Positions 20,099 to 28,259 of a stretch of DNA of 64,000 bases are shown piece after piece; the first letter of the stretch is position 1; the number at the start of each line of letters is the position of its first letter. The notes below the pieces were generated by a model. That model did no database searches, had not been told where the DNA came from, and saw nothing but the letters and a program-made list of their open reading frames with translations. Position numbers and translations under genes: made by a program. Source of the stretch: Deltaproteobacteria bacterium (lineage in GTDB: Bacteria; Desulfobacterota; DSM-4660; Desulfatiglandales; Desulfatiglandaceae); NCBI GenBank assembly GCA_019310785.1, contig JAFDDR010000006.1, positions 19,411 through 83,410 of the forward strand. The letters are read 5' to 3'.

Positions 20099-21225
20099 TG
20101 GATATTGATAAAAAGGTCGTTGAGATTACGATTGTTGCCAATAAAGAAATAGCGTCAGCCGTCCGCAAAAATCTGGAATCCATAGGCATGGAATATAGCA
20201 ATTCCATAGCAGGGCGAAGGGACCTATTGCAGGAGAGGAAAGGCCTGTTAAAAATGTTTGGAACCGGCAAATCCATTCTGTATGATCCCATCACCACCAT
20301 TACATTTTTAGTCTCCTCGGAAATAGAAGGGGAAATTATAAATTTCATAATCAATAAAGGCGGGTTAAATATACCTGGAAGAGGTTCGGTTTTCAGTAAA
20401 GAGGTTACATTGATTAAGGCACATGAACTATGCCAGGAGAATAAAATCCGGAATATCGAAACTAAAATGAGAAGATTATTTAGCGATTTGACCGGCATAT
20501 GCTGCATTGCACAGAAAGGAGATGGGGACCTTTTGGGGAAGGTTGGATTGGAAACGGGCGGTGGGGTTCCGGCAATTACTCTGGGTATTGGAACCGGTTT
20601 AAGAGATAAGATCGGGCTCTGGAGAGTCGCAATCCCTGCCGAAAAAGAAATTGTGAACCTGATTACCACGTCTCATAATGTAGAAAATGTGATGGAAATG
20701 ATGATAGATATTGGGGCATTAGATCAGCCGGGGAAGGGTTTTATTTATCTTTATCCCATAAAAATGGGATTAGTCGATGTGAAAGCTTATGTGGGATTGA
20801 GCCGCCATGCAGCAAGCATTGAACAGATAGTTACAGTAATCGATGAAATAAAAGGAGACACGAGATGGCGTCGGCGTGAATTCTCTAAATATCGATCCGC
20901 CGGAAAAAAACGAAAATATTTAAATGATCTTGTGAATTTCACCCTGATTTGCAATGAAGGACGCGCCACGGATTTAATAAAGGCGGCCATGAATGCTGGT
21001 GCCGGAGGGGCAACAATAAGCAAATTAAAATATCTCTGCACAGAGAAATCAGAGTCCAGGAAAATATCTCCGGCCCGTGAGATTAGCGAGATGATTATTT
21101 CGGAAAATCAGATTGAAGGAGTCGTGAAAGCACTTGAGGAAAGCGGTGCGTTAGATGAAGACACCTACGGGCAGATGTTCTGCAGTCTGGTTCCTAAAGC
21201 CTACACTTATATGGGAAAAGCTTGA
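20098..21225 (+). CDS. Large PII-like protein with three apparent tandem repeats
   Basis: TAATG stop/start overlap with the DUF1538 gene; three ~105-aa repeats each with a betaalphabeta...GALDxPGKGxxYxxP-like end (INKGGLNIPGRGSVF; IDIGALDQPGKGFIYLYPI; EESGALDEDTYGQMFCSLV). Confidence 0.72.
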   Translation: MDIDKKVVEITIVANKEIASAVRKNLESIGMEYSNSIAGRRDLLQERKGLLKMFGTGKSILYDPITTITFLVSSEIEGEIINFIINKGGLNIPGRGSVFSKEVTLIKAHELCQENKIRNIETKMRRLFSDLTGICCIAQKGDGDLLGKVGLETGGGVPAITLGIGTGLRDKIGLWRVAIPAEKEIVNLITTSHNVENVMEMMIDIGALDQPGKGFIYLYPIKMGLVDVKAYVGLSRHAASIEQIVTVIDEIKGDTRWRRREFSKYRSAGKKRKYLNDLVNFTLICNEGRATDLIKAAMNAGAGGATISKLKYLCTEKSESRKISPAREISEMIISENQIEGVVKALEESGALDEDTYGQMFCSLVPKAYTYMGKA

Positions 21226-21367
21226 TAGAATATGAGGGGCCGGGCCCCTCTGCACGGCGTATCCAACCCCAGGTACAGAGAGTCCGAGACTACCGGAGGA
21301 CAGCCGCGGGGGACACTGCCATGATTTGCTAAAGATGCTTACTTCTTATGACAAGGGTTGAACAAAA

Positions 21368-21529
21368 CTATCGTGTGACAACCCAGATAGCGTGAATTAT
21401 GCCGGGAACATAGAAAATAAGGGACAGAATGATATTTATGATGATGTCCTTTCCGAATCCCTTTTTCAAAAACACCGCAAGAGGCGGAAGTAAGATTGAG
21501 ATTATAATCAAAACGATTTTGTTATCCAT
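21368..21529 (-). CDS. YqaE/Pmp3-family small membrane protein
   Basis: 53 aa, below ORF-track cutoff: MDNKIVLIIISILLPPLAVFLKKGFGKDIIINIILSLIFYVPGIIHAIWVVTR. Confidence 0.88.
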   Translation of the reverse strand: MDNKIVLIIISILLPPLAVFLKKGFGKDIIINIILSLIFYVPGIIHAIWVVTR

Positions 21530-21797
21530 AAGTAATCCCTTTCCGTAAAGTTAATAAGAAATTTTTACATTTTGTGATCCGCCTGCGGCGGATTTCACCA
21601 CGAAACCACGAAATTTATTTTACTTCTTTTTCGTGTTTCCATCCTTATCGTGCTTTCGTGATTTGTTTATCTTTCTGGAATTATTAAAGTATAGCTGTTC
21701 AGTTTTTTACCCTAAATAAGGGTGTTTTTGCGTTTGTTCTTTAATAGTATTAAATAGTTAGCGCGATCCCATTAGCACGCAGCATGAAAATGAAATC

Positions 21798-22181
21798 CTA
21801 CCAGGCCTTCGTCGCCAAGGCTTCCGGCATAGGGTAATGCTTTTTGTTAAGGCTGAATATCCTTCCTCCGGTCTGTATTACCGTAGCGGCGAGAATTGCA
21901 TCGTTGATATCAATCCCGTGGCTCGGCTGCCATTTGCGATATAACGATGCAGCATCATCAATACACCTCTGGTCAACAGGTTCAGTTTTGAATTGAGACA
22001 AAAACAATAGCGTTTCTTCTTCTTCGTCCAGCCGCATGAAAAATACGACTTCTGCCCGTTGCATTATACCTGTCCAGAGTTCGTATTCATCTTCATCGCG
22101 AAGACGGCGCAAAAAGTTCAGAGCTTTGCGTTTACCTCGAAGATGCCAGATCAGGATGTCAGAATCAATGTAAGCTCTCAT
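21798..22181 (-). CDS. PIN-domain toxin (VapC-like)
   Basis: MRAYIDSDILIWHLRGKRKALNFL..., GIDINDAILAATVIQTGGRIFSLNKKHY; start set at internal ATG 22181. Confidence 0.85.
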   Translation of the reverse strand: MRAYIDSDILIWHLRGKRKALNFLRRLRDEDEYELWTGIMQRAEVVFFMRLDEEEETLLFLSQFKTEPVDQRCIDDAASLYRKWQPSHGIDINDAILAATVIQTGGRIFSLNKKHYPMPEALATKAW

Positions 22182-22441
22182 TGTTGGTGTCGCGTCATCG
22201 ACTGTCGAAATGCTTTGCGCGCCTTTTCCACAACTTGCTGTGCAGGTTCCTTCCGATGCCATGCACCGAATGTTTGTTCAAGCACATCGATGTTGTGTTC
22301 ATCTTCGATCTTGTCTGCATACATTTGAATTGCAGACTCGATAATTTTCTTCTTTGAAGTATGCAAATGCCGCGCAATAAGACCTATACGTCTAACCGTA
22401 ACTTCATCAACTCGCGCAGAAAATATTTTGTCCATTACCAT
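22178..22441 (-). CDS. Ribbon-helix-helix-type antitoxin
   Basis: FSARVDEVTVRRIGLIARHLHTSKKKIIESAIQMYADK; ATGA overlap with the PIN gene. Confidence 0.78.
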   Translation of the reverse strand: MVMDKIFSARVDEVTVRRIGLIARHLHTSKKKIIESAIQMYADKIEDEHNIDVLEQTFGAWHRKEPAQQVVEKARKAFRQSMTRHQQ

Positions 22442-22609
22442 TCCCTCCTGTACTTACGTATGAATTCTAACGTAAGCAAATTCTGATTGCAATAGAAAAA
22501 CACCTCTATGGCTTATTGTTTTCAATATGTTTACGCATATAAGAGATGGATAATGGGGACATGGAAAATTATCCCTCTCTTTACAAGAATATTTCACAAG
22601 GGAGCGCTT

Positions 22610-23878
22610 TTATTTACTTTCCTTTTTTACCTTTGCATTCTCTGCCAGTTTTATTTCCACGCCTGCTTCCTTGAGCAGTGCCGCCGCGGTACCTTCTTTG
22701 TCCTGGGGTAGTACAACCTGATCCGGCTTTAATTCAAGCAGCCACTTTCCTACAAGAAAACCACGCCTGGTTTCTGCCTGCCAGTATGGGTTTTGAAGGT
22801 TTTCCTGCCTGATAATTTTGTTGCTGACACGCTCAATGGTTTCCATCAAAAACCAGGGGGCTTTGGAAAAATGCTCTGCAACCGGTCCCTCCGGTTCTTT
22901 CAGCGGTGTTAGTCTTCGTATGTGCTTTGGTTGGCGGCTGTGTGTTTTGATCCGGGCCATGACCACGCGGGAAAACTGCCTGCATATTTCATGCTCCAGC
23001 GAGTGAGAGATGCGGTCCGCTAATTCGTGGGAATGGGTTCTCAAAACCACGTCTAAATCTACTATAAATCTTCCTCCGGCATTGCGACTCAAACACTGTA
23101 TCACCTTTTTCACTCTTGGATGGGACATCACTAACGAAATTATTTCCCGTTCCGCATCACGGTCAATTGCCTCGTCCATGAGGTCAAGCACGGCCCGCAA
23201 CAGTAACTGGCCGCCCGACCAGAACACAAAAAGGGCCACCGCACCGGCAGCCCATCTATCTAGGTTAAGGCCGAAATAGGCCCCGATCAGACTTATTACC
23301 ACCACGCCGGTGGACATTCCGTCCGCAAGGTAATCCCTGGCGTCCGCCACAAGGGCCGGGGAATGGAACCTCCGTCCCATGCGAAGCTGGTAAAAGCCGA
23401 ATGAAAATGTGACAATTAGGCATACAAGAGCCACGGGCAGGGCAAGTTTAACATCGGGCATTGTCCCGGGTCCCAGAAGTGCCCTGCGGCCTATTTCGTA
23501 ACCAGCTAAAATAATGGCAATTGAAGTGACTAAGGTTGCAATCGTCTCGGCCTTATAAAGCCCGTATGGAAAGGAGGCGTGACGCCGACCTGCCAGCCAC
23601 AGACCGACATATGCGGCACTCGACGCGATAACGTCGGTCGCCGAATGGATTGCGTCGCCCAACAGGGCCGACGACCCTGCCATAATACCTGCAATACCCT
23701 TTCCAAAAGCCAATGACAGGTTGATAAAAACGGAGACGGCTGCCCTTGTGCGGGCCTTTTTTATCTCATCCAGGCCGGATGAACCGTCAGACGGAACAGT
23801 TTGAACCGCTTGAGTCGTTATTTCTTTGTTGCTTTTCATTTTATCGGGTTCATTTTCTATACTGGTTACGGTGCTCAA
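22610..23878 (-). CDS. Cation diffusion facilitator transporter with NifX/dinitrogenase-cofactor-like C-terminal tail
   Basis: SSALLGDAIHSATDVIASSAAY, ADARDYLADGMSTGVVV; C-terminal GKWLLELKPDQVVLPQDKEGTAAALLKEAGVEI. ORF starts at TTG 23878; an ATG at ~23839 is possible. Confidence 0.85.
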   Translation of the reverse strand: MSTVTSIENEPDKMKSNKEITTQAVQTVPSDGSSGLDEIKKARTRAAVSVFINLSLAFGKGIAGIMAGSSALLGDAIHSATDVIASSAAYVGLWLAGRRHASFPYGLYKAETIATLVTSIAIILAGYEIGRRALLGPGTMPDVKLALPVALVCLIVTFSFGFYQLRMGRRFHSPALVADARDYLADGMSTGVVVISLIGAYFGLNLDRWAAGAVALFVFWSGGQLLLRAVLDLMDEAIDRDAEREIISLVMSHPRVKKVIQCLSRNAGGRFIVDLDVVLRTHSHELADRISHSLEHEICRQFSRVVMARIKTHSRQPKHIRRLTPLKEPEGPVAEHFSKAPWFLMETIERVSNKIIRQENLQNPYWQAETRRGFLVGKWLLELKPDQVVLPQDKEGTAAALLKEAGVEIKLAENAKVKKESK

Positions 23879-23961
23879 TTAGTTTTTGTTATTCTTCCAA
23901 ACAAGCCAAGCGTATGTAGATCAATGATAACGTCGGCATCAAGCAGCAGCAATTTTCGCAT
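23875..23961 (-). pseudogene. Truncated PIN-domain toxin remnant
   Basis: 28 aa: MRKLLLLDADVIIDLHTLGLFGRITKTN*, resembles the N-terminal strand of PIN domains, then stop. Confidence 0.5.
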
Positions 23962-24142
23962 AGTTCTCTTCCACAAATCCCGCATCATTCAGATAGTCAT
24001 CTATTTCAACCCGATCTATTTCCAGATATTCGGTAAATGTACCTCTTGATATCTTACCTTCCATCAGACATCTGCAAGCAAGAGATATAAACCTTGAAAG
24101 AAACTTGGATGGACTGTCTTTGTCATACAACCTTCTACGCAT
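23939..24142 (-). pseudogene. C-terminal fragment of an HTH-type antitoxin
   Basis: 67 aa ending ...FISLACRCLMEGKISRGTFTEYLEIDRVEIDDYL; overlaps the PIN remnant start, as in TA pairs. Confidence 0.45.
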
Positions 24143-24287
24143 ATTGCGATCCAGATTATGATGGCTGCATTGTCAAGCCCAAAACGTCCTCAACGTAGGC
24201 TGCTACGTCTACGGCCGTTTTGGCCTTGTCGCCTTGCCCTCAAAATTTTCGCTCAATCTCGCTACGAAGCCATTCTCGGACAGCCTC

Positions 24288-25172
24288 CTATGGGAGAGGT
24301 TTAAGATCAAACTGCTCAGCCACATATGCGGGAATATCAAGCGTTCCGATTATCACCGGCTGCTGGTGGCAGTCAGAACCGCCCGTAACCATCAACTTCT
24401 CCCTTTTTGCAAATGCAAGATGCGCAGCAATTGTCTCAGGGTTATGTCTTGAATGCCAGCATTCAATACCATCCAACCAGGGCAACATTTTTTCCTTGAT
24501 GATATTATGTTGTTCTTGAATAGACGGCGTCAGGATTGCAAGGGAGGTCCCGTTGGGATCGCTGGGATGCGCATGTATAAGCTTTCCCCCTGCGCCCCTT
24601 ATCAAATTTGATGCCTCTTCAAGGGATACAGGCATCTTGGGCACATTGCATTTGACTAAGTATTTATCAAATGCCTCCTGTTTTCCTGAAACAACGCCTT
24701 TTTTAATTAAGTATTCGGCTATATGGGGTCGGCCGAATGACCCGTCTACGGTGTCCTCAATGGCCTCTAAGTCCTTATGGGTGAAAGGTTCCAGATGCTC
24801 CCTGACCAGCTCATGATTGAGCTTCTCGAGGATCTGTTCGGCCCGAATCCTGCGGTATTCCCTAACTTCCCTGAGTTTTTCCGTAAGGGCGCGGTTGTGG
24901 ATATCATACTGGTAGCCTAACATATCCAATGGAACCGGTTTGGAGTCCCTGTACTCGGGATGTGAAAAAGATATGCTGAGTTCCACACCGGTTATATAAT
25001 GCATGTCATATTTCGCGGCCAGCTTTTGTGCTGCATCCTGACAATCGATACAATCATGATCCGTAATGGAGATAACGTCTATTCTCCTGTGATGGGCCTC
25101 CCTGAATATTTCGGGCAGGGTCATTTTACCGTCAGAGCAGTCCCTTGAATGGATGTGTAAATCGATTTTCAT
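24288..25172 (-). CDS. PHP-domain phosphoesterase
   Basis: MKIDLHIHSRDCSDGKMTLPEI, ISITDHDCIDC, LIHAHPSDPNG, GGSDCHQQP. Confidence 0.9.
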   Translation of the reverse strand: MKIDLHIHSRDCSDGKMTLPEIFREAHHRRIDVISITDHDCIDCQDAAQKLAAKYDMHYITGVELSISFSHPEYRDSKPVPLDMLGYQYDIHNRALTEKLREVREYRRIRAEQILEKLNHELVREHLEPFTHKDLEAIEDTVDGSFGRPHIAEYLIKKGVVSGKQEAFDKYLVKCNVPKMPVSLEEASNLIRGAGGKLIHAHPSDPNGTSLAILTPSIQEQHNIIKEKMLPWLDGIECWHSRHNPETIAAHLAFAKREKLMVTGGSDCHQQPVIIGTLDIPAYVAEQFDLKPLP

Positions 25173-25284
25173 TCTGATACCTGAATATTTTGTAGTTAAG
25201 ATTCTTTTATATTAGGCAGAGGAAATAGGTCAAGATCAAAAAAGCTCTAATCCATTGACTTTTCATTGTGTCTGGCCTAATTCA

Positions 25285-25575
25285 AGAGTAAAGATCCGGG
25301 TCCGGAGGGCCCGGCTTTGGGTATTCCCAGAGGTGATTTGCTTTTGTGAAGTTTAGTTGACTTATTGAAATTCCAATTATCAAATCCCAAATATCAAACA
25401 AATTACAATGACCAAAATTCGAAAATCCAAACAATATCTTGTACTGGAAGGTTTTGGTCATTGAATATTGGAATTTGAGATTTGTTTGTAATTTGGTGCT
25501 TGGAATTTATACTTTTAGACACAAAATCCAAGGCAGAACCAACCATCTCTGGCCTAGCCTGAGGACCAGGTTTTA
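25285..25575 (+). repeat. Dispersed palindromic repeat family A, copy 2
   Basis: Colinear with copy 1 over roughly 250 bp, ending GGCCTAGCCTGAGGACCAGGTTTT as in copy 1. Confidence 0.85.
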
Positions 25576-25609
25576 AAAGGCAAATAAAAGACCGCACCGG
25601 AGAAATCGC

Positions 25610-26428
25610 ATGCTTGAAAAGATAAGGCAGACCAAGGACTTTTTGGTCTCCAAAATGTCTGAAACGCCCGTTGTCGGGATGATTACCGGAACGGGTTTGG
25701 GAGATCTTACCGAGAGGACAGCCGTTGATTTTCGCATCGCGTACGAAGAAATCCCCAATTTTCCTGAATCCACAATCGAAGGCCATAAGGGGACTTTAGT
25801 TACCGGCAGGCTCGGGAATAAATCAATAATTGCCCAGGAAGGCCGTTTTCATCTCTACGAGGGCTATACGCCTAATGAGATCACCTTTTCAGTGAGAGTT
25901 ATGGCCATGATGGGCGTGAAGTATCTGTTTATATCCAGTGCGGTGGGCGGGCTCAACCCCGATTTTGAAACAGGCGATCTGATGGTCGTAACCGATCAGA
26001 TAAACCTGACCGGAACCAACCCGTTAATCGGTCCAAATCTGGACACACTCGGCCCCCGATTCCCGGACATGAATAAAGTTTACGACCCTGATTTGATCGC
26101 ATTGGCTAAGGGAAAGGCTTCAGAATTAGGTATTCCGGTGAGGCAGGGTGTTTACGCCGGGCTCGTTGGTCCAAGTCTCGAAACCCCTGCAGAAACACGT
26201 TTCCTGCGGATGATCGGCGCTGATACCGTGGGTATGTCCACGGTATCCGAGGCTATTGTGGGGGTGCACTGCGGCCTGAAGATCATGGCTATCGTTGTCG
26301 TCTCAAACGTGAACCTGCCCGAGCATATGGAAAAAATTTCATTAGAGGAGGTTATTGCTGCGGCAAAGAATTCCGGCCCCGCGCTCTCGGCACTATGGGA
26401 GAAAATTATTGAGAGCCTTCCGGACTAA
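25610..26428 (+). CDS. Purine nucleoside phosphorylase family (PNP/MTAP-like)
   Basis: VVGMITGTGLGDL, IAQEGRFHLYEGY, GADTVGMSTVSEAIVGVHCGLKIMAI. Confidence 0.9.
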   Translation: MLEKIRQTKDFLVSKMSETPVVGMITGTGLGDLTERTAVDFRIAYEEIPNFPESTIEGHKGTLVTGRLGNKSIIAQEGRFHLYEGYTPNEITFSVRVMAMMGVKYLFISSAVGGLNPDFETGDLMVVTDQINLTGTNPLIGPNLDTLGPRFPDMNKVYDPDLIALAKGKASELGIPVRQGVYAGLVGPSLETPAETRFLRMIGADTVGMSTVSEAIVGVHCGLKIMAIVVVSNVNLPEHMEKISLEEVIAAAKNSGPALSALWEKIIESLPD

Positions 26429-26570
26429 AAATCCTGGCCAAGAGGGCCAAGCTTTGGTTGTCTCCAGAGGAAATTTGCCTTGTTGGAATTTCATCGACTT
26501 ATTGAAATCCCAAATTGCAAGCACCAAGTTCCAAATAAATTCAAAATTCCAATATCCAATGACCAAAACC
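26425..26570 (+). repeat. Family A, partial/rearranged copy 3
   Basis: CCAGAGGAAATTTGCCTTGTTGGAATTTCATCGACTTATTGAAATCCCAAATT...AATATCCAATGACCAAAACC. Confidence 0.7.
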
Positions 26571-26783
26571 TATCATCTTTGCTTCTTTGCGTTAAACTTC
26601 TATTGTCCAAAAGTGTCAGCTAATAAATGAACGATGCCCAAAGCCCCGTTTGGTTTTTTGAATTTCAGTCATTGGGATTTGTCCTTCGACTTCGCTCAGG
26701 ATGGTGAGCCTGTCGAACCATTTGTGATTTGCTATTTGGGATTTCCACTAACCCAACTACTCCGCTAAGGGATACACAAATTG

Positions 26784-27809
26784 CTAACTCATCTCCAATA
26801 GCACTTTTAGTGCATCAGGTTTAGCAGACCGTTCAAATGCCTCCAATGCCTGCTCAATGGGATATCTTGCAGTGACCAATCGATCAAGGGGCATATCCGG
26901 ATAGGACTCCATCATGTTGATACCATACTTAAATTGTCCGCAACGCGAACCTATTATTGTCTGCTCATTGACCACGAGCGGCGACAAATTGAGGTTACCC
27001 TGAGAAGCTACCGTTGATTTGAGGACAATTGTCCCGCGTGGCCTGCAGAGAGACATGGCTTCGATAATACCCTCGCCTGAACCGGTAGCCTCAACCACGA
27101 TATCTGCCCCTGCCTCTATCTCACCTGAACCATGGGCAATTTTGAGATGTCGCCATTTGGCCAGATTGAGTTTTTCCGGATGATGTCCAATCAGGGTTAC
27201 GCTGGCAATTAGTGTTGTGAGTGCCCATGCACAAAGAATCCCGAGTCTCCCGTCACCCAGGACAATGACCCGTTCCGAGCCCTTAAATGCTACCTGTTCC
27301 AATATTTCACACGCTGCCGACAACGGTTCGATAAAAATCGCCCTGTGGTCGGGCACGGTCTCCGGTATCTCATGAAGATTGGTAACGGGCAGCATGCAAT
27401 AATCGGCCATGCAACCGTCAAGATCGAGGATCCCTAAGACCGTGCGGTTGAGACAGTGACGTTCCAGACCATTTGCACACCACTCACACTGTCCGCAGCC
27501 CACATTGATCTCTCCTGCCACTCGTTTATTTATCAGGTGCGCATCATCACACTGCTCTATCACCCCGATGAATTCATGGCCCAGAATGCCATGAAATTCC
27601 TTGTATCCCTTCATCAACTCCAGGTCTGTCTTACAGATACCCTCGGTCAGGACCCGAATAAGTGCCCAGCCGGGCCTCAGTTTTGGAGCCGGGTAATCCG
27701 GCACAAATCGTAATTTATTATCAAAAACAACGGCACGCATGGTAGAAGGTGTCATATGGGTTACGCCCTCCATATTTAGTGTCTGAACGAAAACCCCATT
27801 ATTTGTCAT
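26784..27809 (-). CDS. Zinc-type medium-chain alcohol dehydrogenase
   Basis: GILGHEFIGVIEQ, four-Cys structural zinc motif CGQCEWCANGLERHC, VIVLGDGRLGILCAWAL. Confidence 0.88.
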   Translation of the reverse strand: MTNNGVFVQTLNMEGVTHMTPSTMRAVVFDNKLRFVPDYPAPKLRPGWALIRVLTEGICKTDLELMKGYKEFHGILGHEFIGVIEQCDDAHLINKRVAGEINVGCGQCEWCANGLERHCLNRTVLGILDLDGCMADYCMLPVTNLHEIPETVPDHRAIFIEPLSAACEILEQVAFKGSERVIVLGDGRLGILCAWALTTLIASVTLIGHHPEKLNLAKWRHLKIAHGSGEIEAGADIVVEATGSGEGIIEAMSLCRPRGTIVLKSTVASQGNLNLSPLVVNEQTIIGSRCGQFKYGINMMESYPDMPLDRLVTARYPIEQALEAFERSAKPDALKVLLEMS

Positions 27810-27883
27810 TTCGACCGAAGGGAGAAATCTTAAATCTCAATATTAACAATACAATAAGATTTCTCGCTATGCTCGAAATGACA
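27804..27883. repeat. Palindromic repeat family B, copy 1
   Basis: TGTCATTTCGACCGAAGGGAGAAATCTT ... AAGATTTCTCGCTATGCTCGAAATGACA. Confidence 0.9.
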
Positions 27884-28095
27884 GTTTTCGCATTATTTAT
27901 TCCAAACGGACTTCAAATGATAATATCTCAAAAAACTAAAAAAATCCCCGGGACAAACTCGCGAAACGATATTATGCATTAATCCATGTCTTGACGTATT
28001 CATATAAGACATTTACCATACCACTGCAAAAGTTAAAAGGCGGGTCTTGAAGAACCAGATTTTATGGACTCGTGAAAAGTCAGAATGTCCGAAAC

Positions 28096-28175
28096 TGTCA
28101 TTTCGACCAAAGGGAGAAATCTTATTTATTCAAATAGTTACACCTGCAAGATTTCTCGCTGCGCTCGAAATGACA
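28096..28175. repeat. Palindromic repeat family B, copy 2
   Basis: TGTCATTTCGACCAAAGGGAGAAATCTT ... AAGATTTCTCGCTGCGCTCGAAATGACA. Confidence 0.9.
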
Positions 28176-28259
28176 ACAAAACGAGATTTTTTACAAGTCC
28201 ATCAAGTTTCGTCCCGTCATGAACAGGATCGGTTGGCTTCATATTTCTTAGGTGCTACT

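Noticed and set aside
20076-20669. 197-aa - strand ORF
   Set aside because: Antisense shadow of the PII-like gene.
21233-21345. GC-rich stretch with GAGGGGC-CGG-GCCCCTC palindrome, considered as a structured RNA
   Set aside because: Hairpin is real but has no T-run and I could not match any known ncRNA or tRNA fold.
26695-26738. TTCGACTTCGCTCAGGATGGTGAGCCTGTCGAACCA palindrome
   Set aside because: Looks like a common dispersed palindrome but only one copy is present here, so not reported as a family.
27749-27982. 77-aa + strand ORF
   Set aside because: Translation of repeat family B plus flanking intergenic sequence.
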